This document shows positions 6,812-7,390 of a stretch of DNA of 7,390 nucleotides, one piece after another. This DNA is from Thermoplasmata archaeon (lineage in GTDB: Archaea > Thermoplasmatota > Thermoplasmata > UBA184). The notes below the pieces were generated by a model. It was not told the origin of the DNA and did not search any database. It saw nothing but the letters and a program-made list of their open reading frames with translations. How positions within the stretch are numbered: the stretch's first letter is position 1; every line of letters starts with the position of its first letter. Both the position numbers and the translations under genes were made by a program. Location: assembly GCA_030064695.1 (NCBI GenBank), contig JASHYV010000092.1:1-7390 (forward strand), written 5' to 3'.

Positions 6812-6820
6812 GATCGCCTC
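6812..6820 (-). promoter_or_regulatory. Probable ribosome binding site of acd
   Basis: The minus strand reads GAGGCGATC, one mismatch from GAGGTGATC, and ends 8 nt before the ATG at 6803. It supports 6803 as the start and fits a short leader, since the shared TATA box lies about 41 nt upstream of this ATG, too far for a leaderless message. Confidence 0.5.
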
Positions 6821-6839
6821 GGCCGGCGGACCGGACCCC

Positions 6840-6848
6840 GTTATATAG
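6840..6848. promoter_or_regulatory. Near-symmetric TATA box between acd and mrp
   Basis: GTTATATAG is the only clearly A/T-rich element in the 69-bp divergent gap and has a self-complementary TATATA core. On the plus strand its centre lies 29 nt before the mrp ATG at 6873, fitting a leaderless or near-leaderless message. On the minus strand it lies about 41 nt before the acd ATG, predicting a leader of roughly 15 nt that would hold at least part of the acd ribosome site. One element may therefore serve both directions. Confidence 0.7.
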
Positions 6849-6872
6849 CGACCCGCCCCGTGGAGCGCCGCC

Positions 6873-7390
6873 ATGGCCGCCAGCGGGCCTCCGAGTGCCG
6901 GGCGTCCCACCTCGTCCCCGCCGGGGGCGGCGCCGCGACCGGGCGGCCGGGGCCTGCTGCAGCGGATGGACAAGGGTCGCATCCGGCACGTGGTCGCGGT
7001 GGGCAGCGGCAAGGGCGGCGTCGGAAAGTCGTCGGTGACCGCGCTCCTCGCCGCCGAGCTCCAGCGACGCGGTCAGCACGTCGGCGTCCTCGACGCCGAC
7101 ATCACCGGCCCCTCGGTCCCGAAGCTCTTCGGCCTCACCGGCCCGCTCACCGACCGGGGTGAAGGGATCGAGCCGGTCCGGTCGGGGAGCGGCATCCCCG
7201 TCGTCTCCTCCCAGTTCATGGTCGAGGACGAGCAGACCCCGGTGATCTGGCGCGGGCCGCTGGTCACCCGGCTCATCACGCAGTTCTTCGGGGGGGTGAA
7301 CTGGGGCGAGCTCGACTACCTCTTCCTCGACATGCCGCCCGGGACCAGCGATGTGCCGCTCACCGTCTTCCAGACGATCCCGATCGACGG
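6873..7390 (+). CDS. mrp: Mrp/NBP35-family P-loop ATPase, N-terminal part (3' end outside window)
   Basis: The frame from ATG 6873 stays open to the window end (172 full codons), so the gene is cut by the edge. It belongs to the Mrp/ApbC/NBP35 group of deviant-Walker-A ATPases that carry and transfer [4Fe-4S] clusters to apoproteins. Visible motifs are the deviant Walker A GKGGVGKSS (46-54) with signature Lys47 and catalytic Lys52, the LDADITGPSVPKLFG segment (73-87), and the Walker B region YLFLDMPPGTSDVPLT (149-164), which is diagnostic for Mrp over MinD or ParA. The first 31 residues are Gly/Pro/Ser-rich without cysteine, so the N-terminal ferredoxin-like cluster site of eukaryotic NBP35 is absent. 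The CxxC expected near the C-terminus lies beyond the window. The ATG is supported by a TATA box centred 29 nt upstream; Met32 is a less likely alternative. It diverges from acd. Confidence 0.92.
   Translation, partial: MAASGPPSAGRPTSSPPGAAPRPGGRGLLQRMDKGRIRHVVAVGSGKGGVGKSSVTALLAAELQRRGQHVGVLDADITGPSVPKLFGLTGPLTDRGEGIEPVRSGSGIPVVSSQFMVEDEQTPVIWRGPLVTRLITQFFGGVNWGELDYLFLDMPPGTSDVPLTVFQTIPID

Noticed and set aside
5994..6848. A 284-codon plus-strand frame opposite acd, plus others at 5175-5804 and 5479-5991
   Set aside because: These are antisense shadows with no recognisable motif, overlapping conserved synthetase domains.
6804..7079. Extension of the ADP-forming synthetase to an upstream ATG at 7079 (831 residues)
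   Set aside because: The extra 92 residues run antisense to the conserved Walker A region of mrp and across the TATA box. The ATG at 6803 directly precedes the family's N-terminus.
1..7390. CRISPR arrays, tRNA or rRNA genes, insertion sequences, toxin-antitoxin, defence or phage genes
   Set aside because: No repeated spacer pattern, transposase motifs, terminal inverted repeats or RNA gene signatures were seen on reading the sequence. Almost all of it is accounted for by recognisable core genes.

Overview
The window reads as a GC-rich (about 70 % by eye), non-halophilic archaeal chromosome fragment. Support for Archaea: a fused alpha-beta ADP-forming acyl-CoA synthetase, a two-subunit 2-oxoacid:ferredoxin oxidoreductase of the Sulfolobus type, TATA-like boxes about 27-29 nt upstream of start codons (leaderless transcription), and GTG starts with GGAGGTG-type ribosome sites. 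The proteins are rich in Arg rather than acidic, which argues against haloarchaea. A high-GC Thermoplasmata-like lineage is my best guess, but it is only a guess.

Layout. (1) 3-1316, plus: the C-terminal 437 residues of a multi-pass membrane protein with an outward-facing, probably glycosylated C-terminal domain; its 5' end is outside the window. (2) 3958-1324, minus: a two-gene operon for the alpha (gamma-alpha fusion) and beta subunits of a 2-oxoacid:ferredoxin oxidoreductase, ending 7 bp from the membrane gene's stop. (3) 3959-4047: an 89-bp divergent promoter region with one TATA-like element for each direction and a perfect 17-bp palindrome just before moaD. (4) 4048-4750, plus: moaD and moaE, the two subunits of molybdopterin synthase, tightly coupled. 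(5) 6803-4584, minus: a fused ADP-forming acetyl/acyl-CoA synthetase whose 3' end overlaps moaE tail to tail by 167 bp. (6) 6804-6872: a 69-bp divergent promoter region with one near-symmetric TATA box. (7) 6873 to the window end, plus: the N-terminal 172 residues of an Mrp/NBP35-family P-loop ATPase (iron-sulfur carrier).

How they fit together. The oxidoreductase converts a 2-oxoacid and CoA to acyl-CoA, CO2 and reduced ferredoxin. The ADP-forming synthetase can turn the acyl-CoA into free acid plus ATP. Together they form the classic archaeal substrate-level phosphorylation pair for fermenting amino acids or sugars. The Mrp-type protein could serve iron-sulfur cluster assembly for enzymes such as the oxidoreductase, and MoaD/MoaE supply the pterin dithiolene of Mo or W enzymes. 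No mobile element, CRISPR array, tRNA, rRNA or defence system is visible. The genes are recognisable core metabolism. The unusual features are in the architecture: the moaE/acd tail-to-tail overlap, the moaD end that doubles as a ribosome site, the palindrome at the moaD start and the compact divergent promoters.
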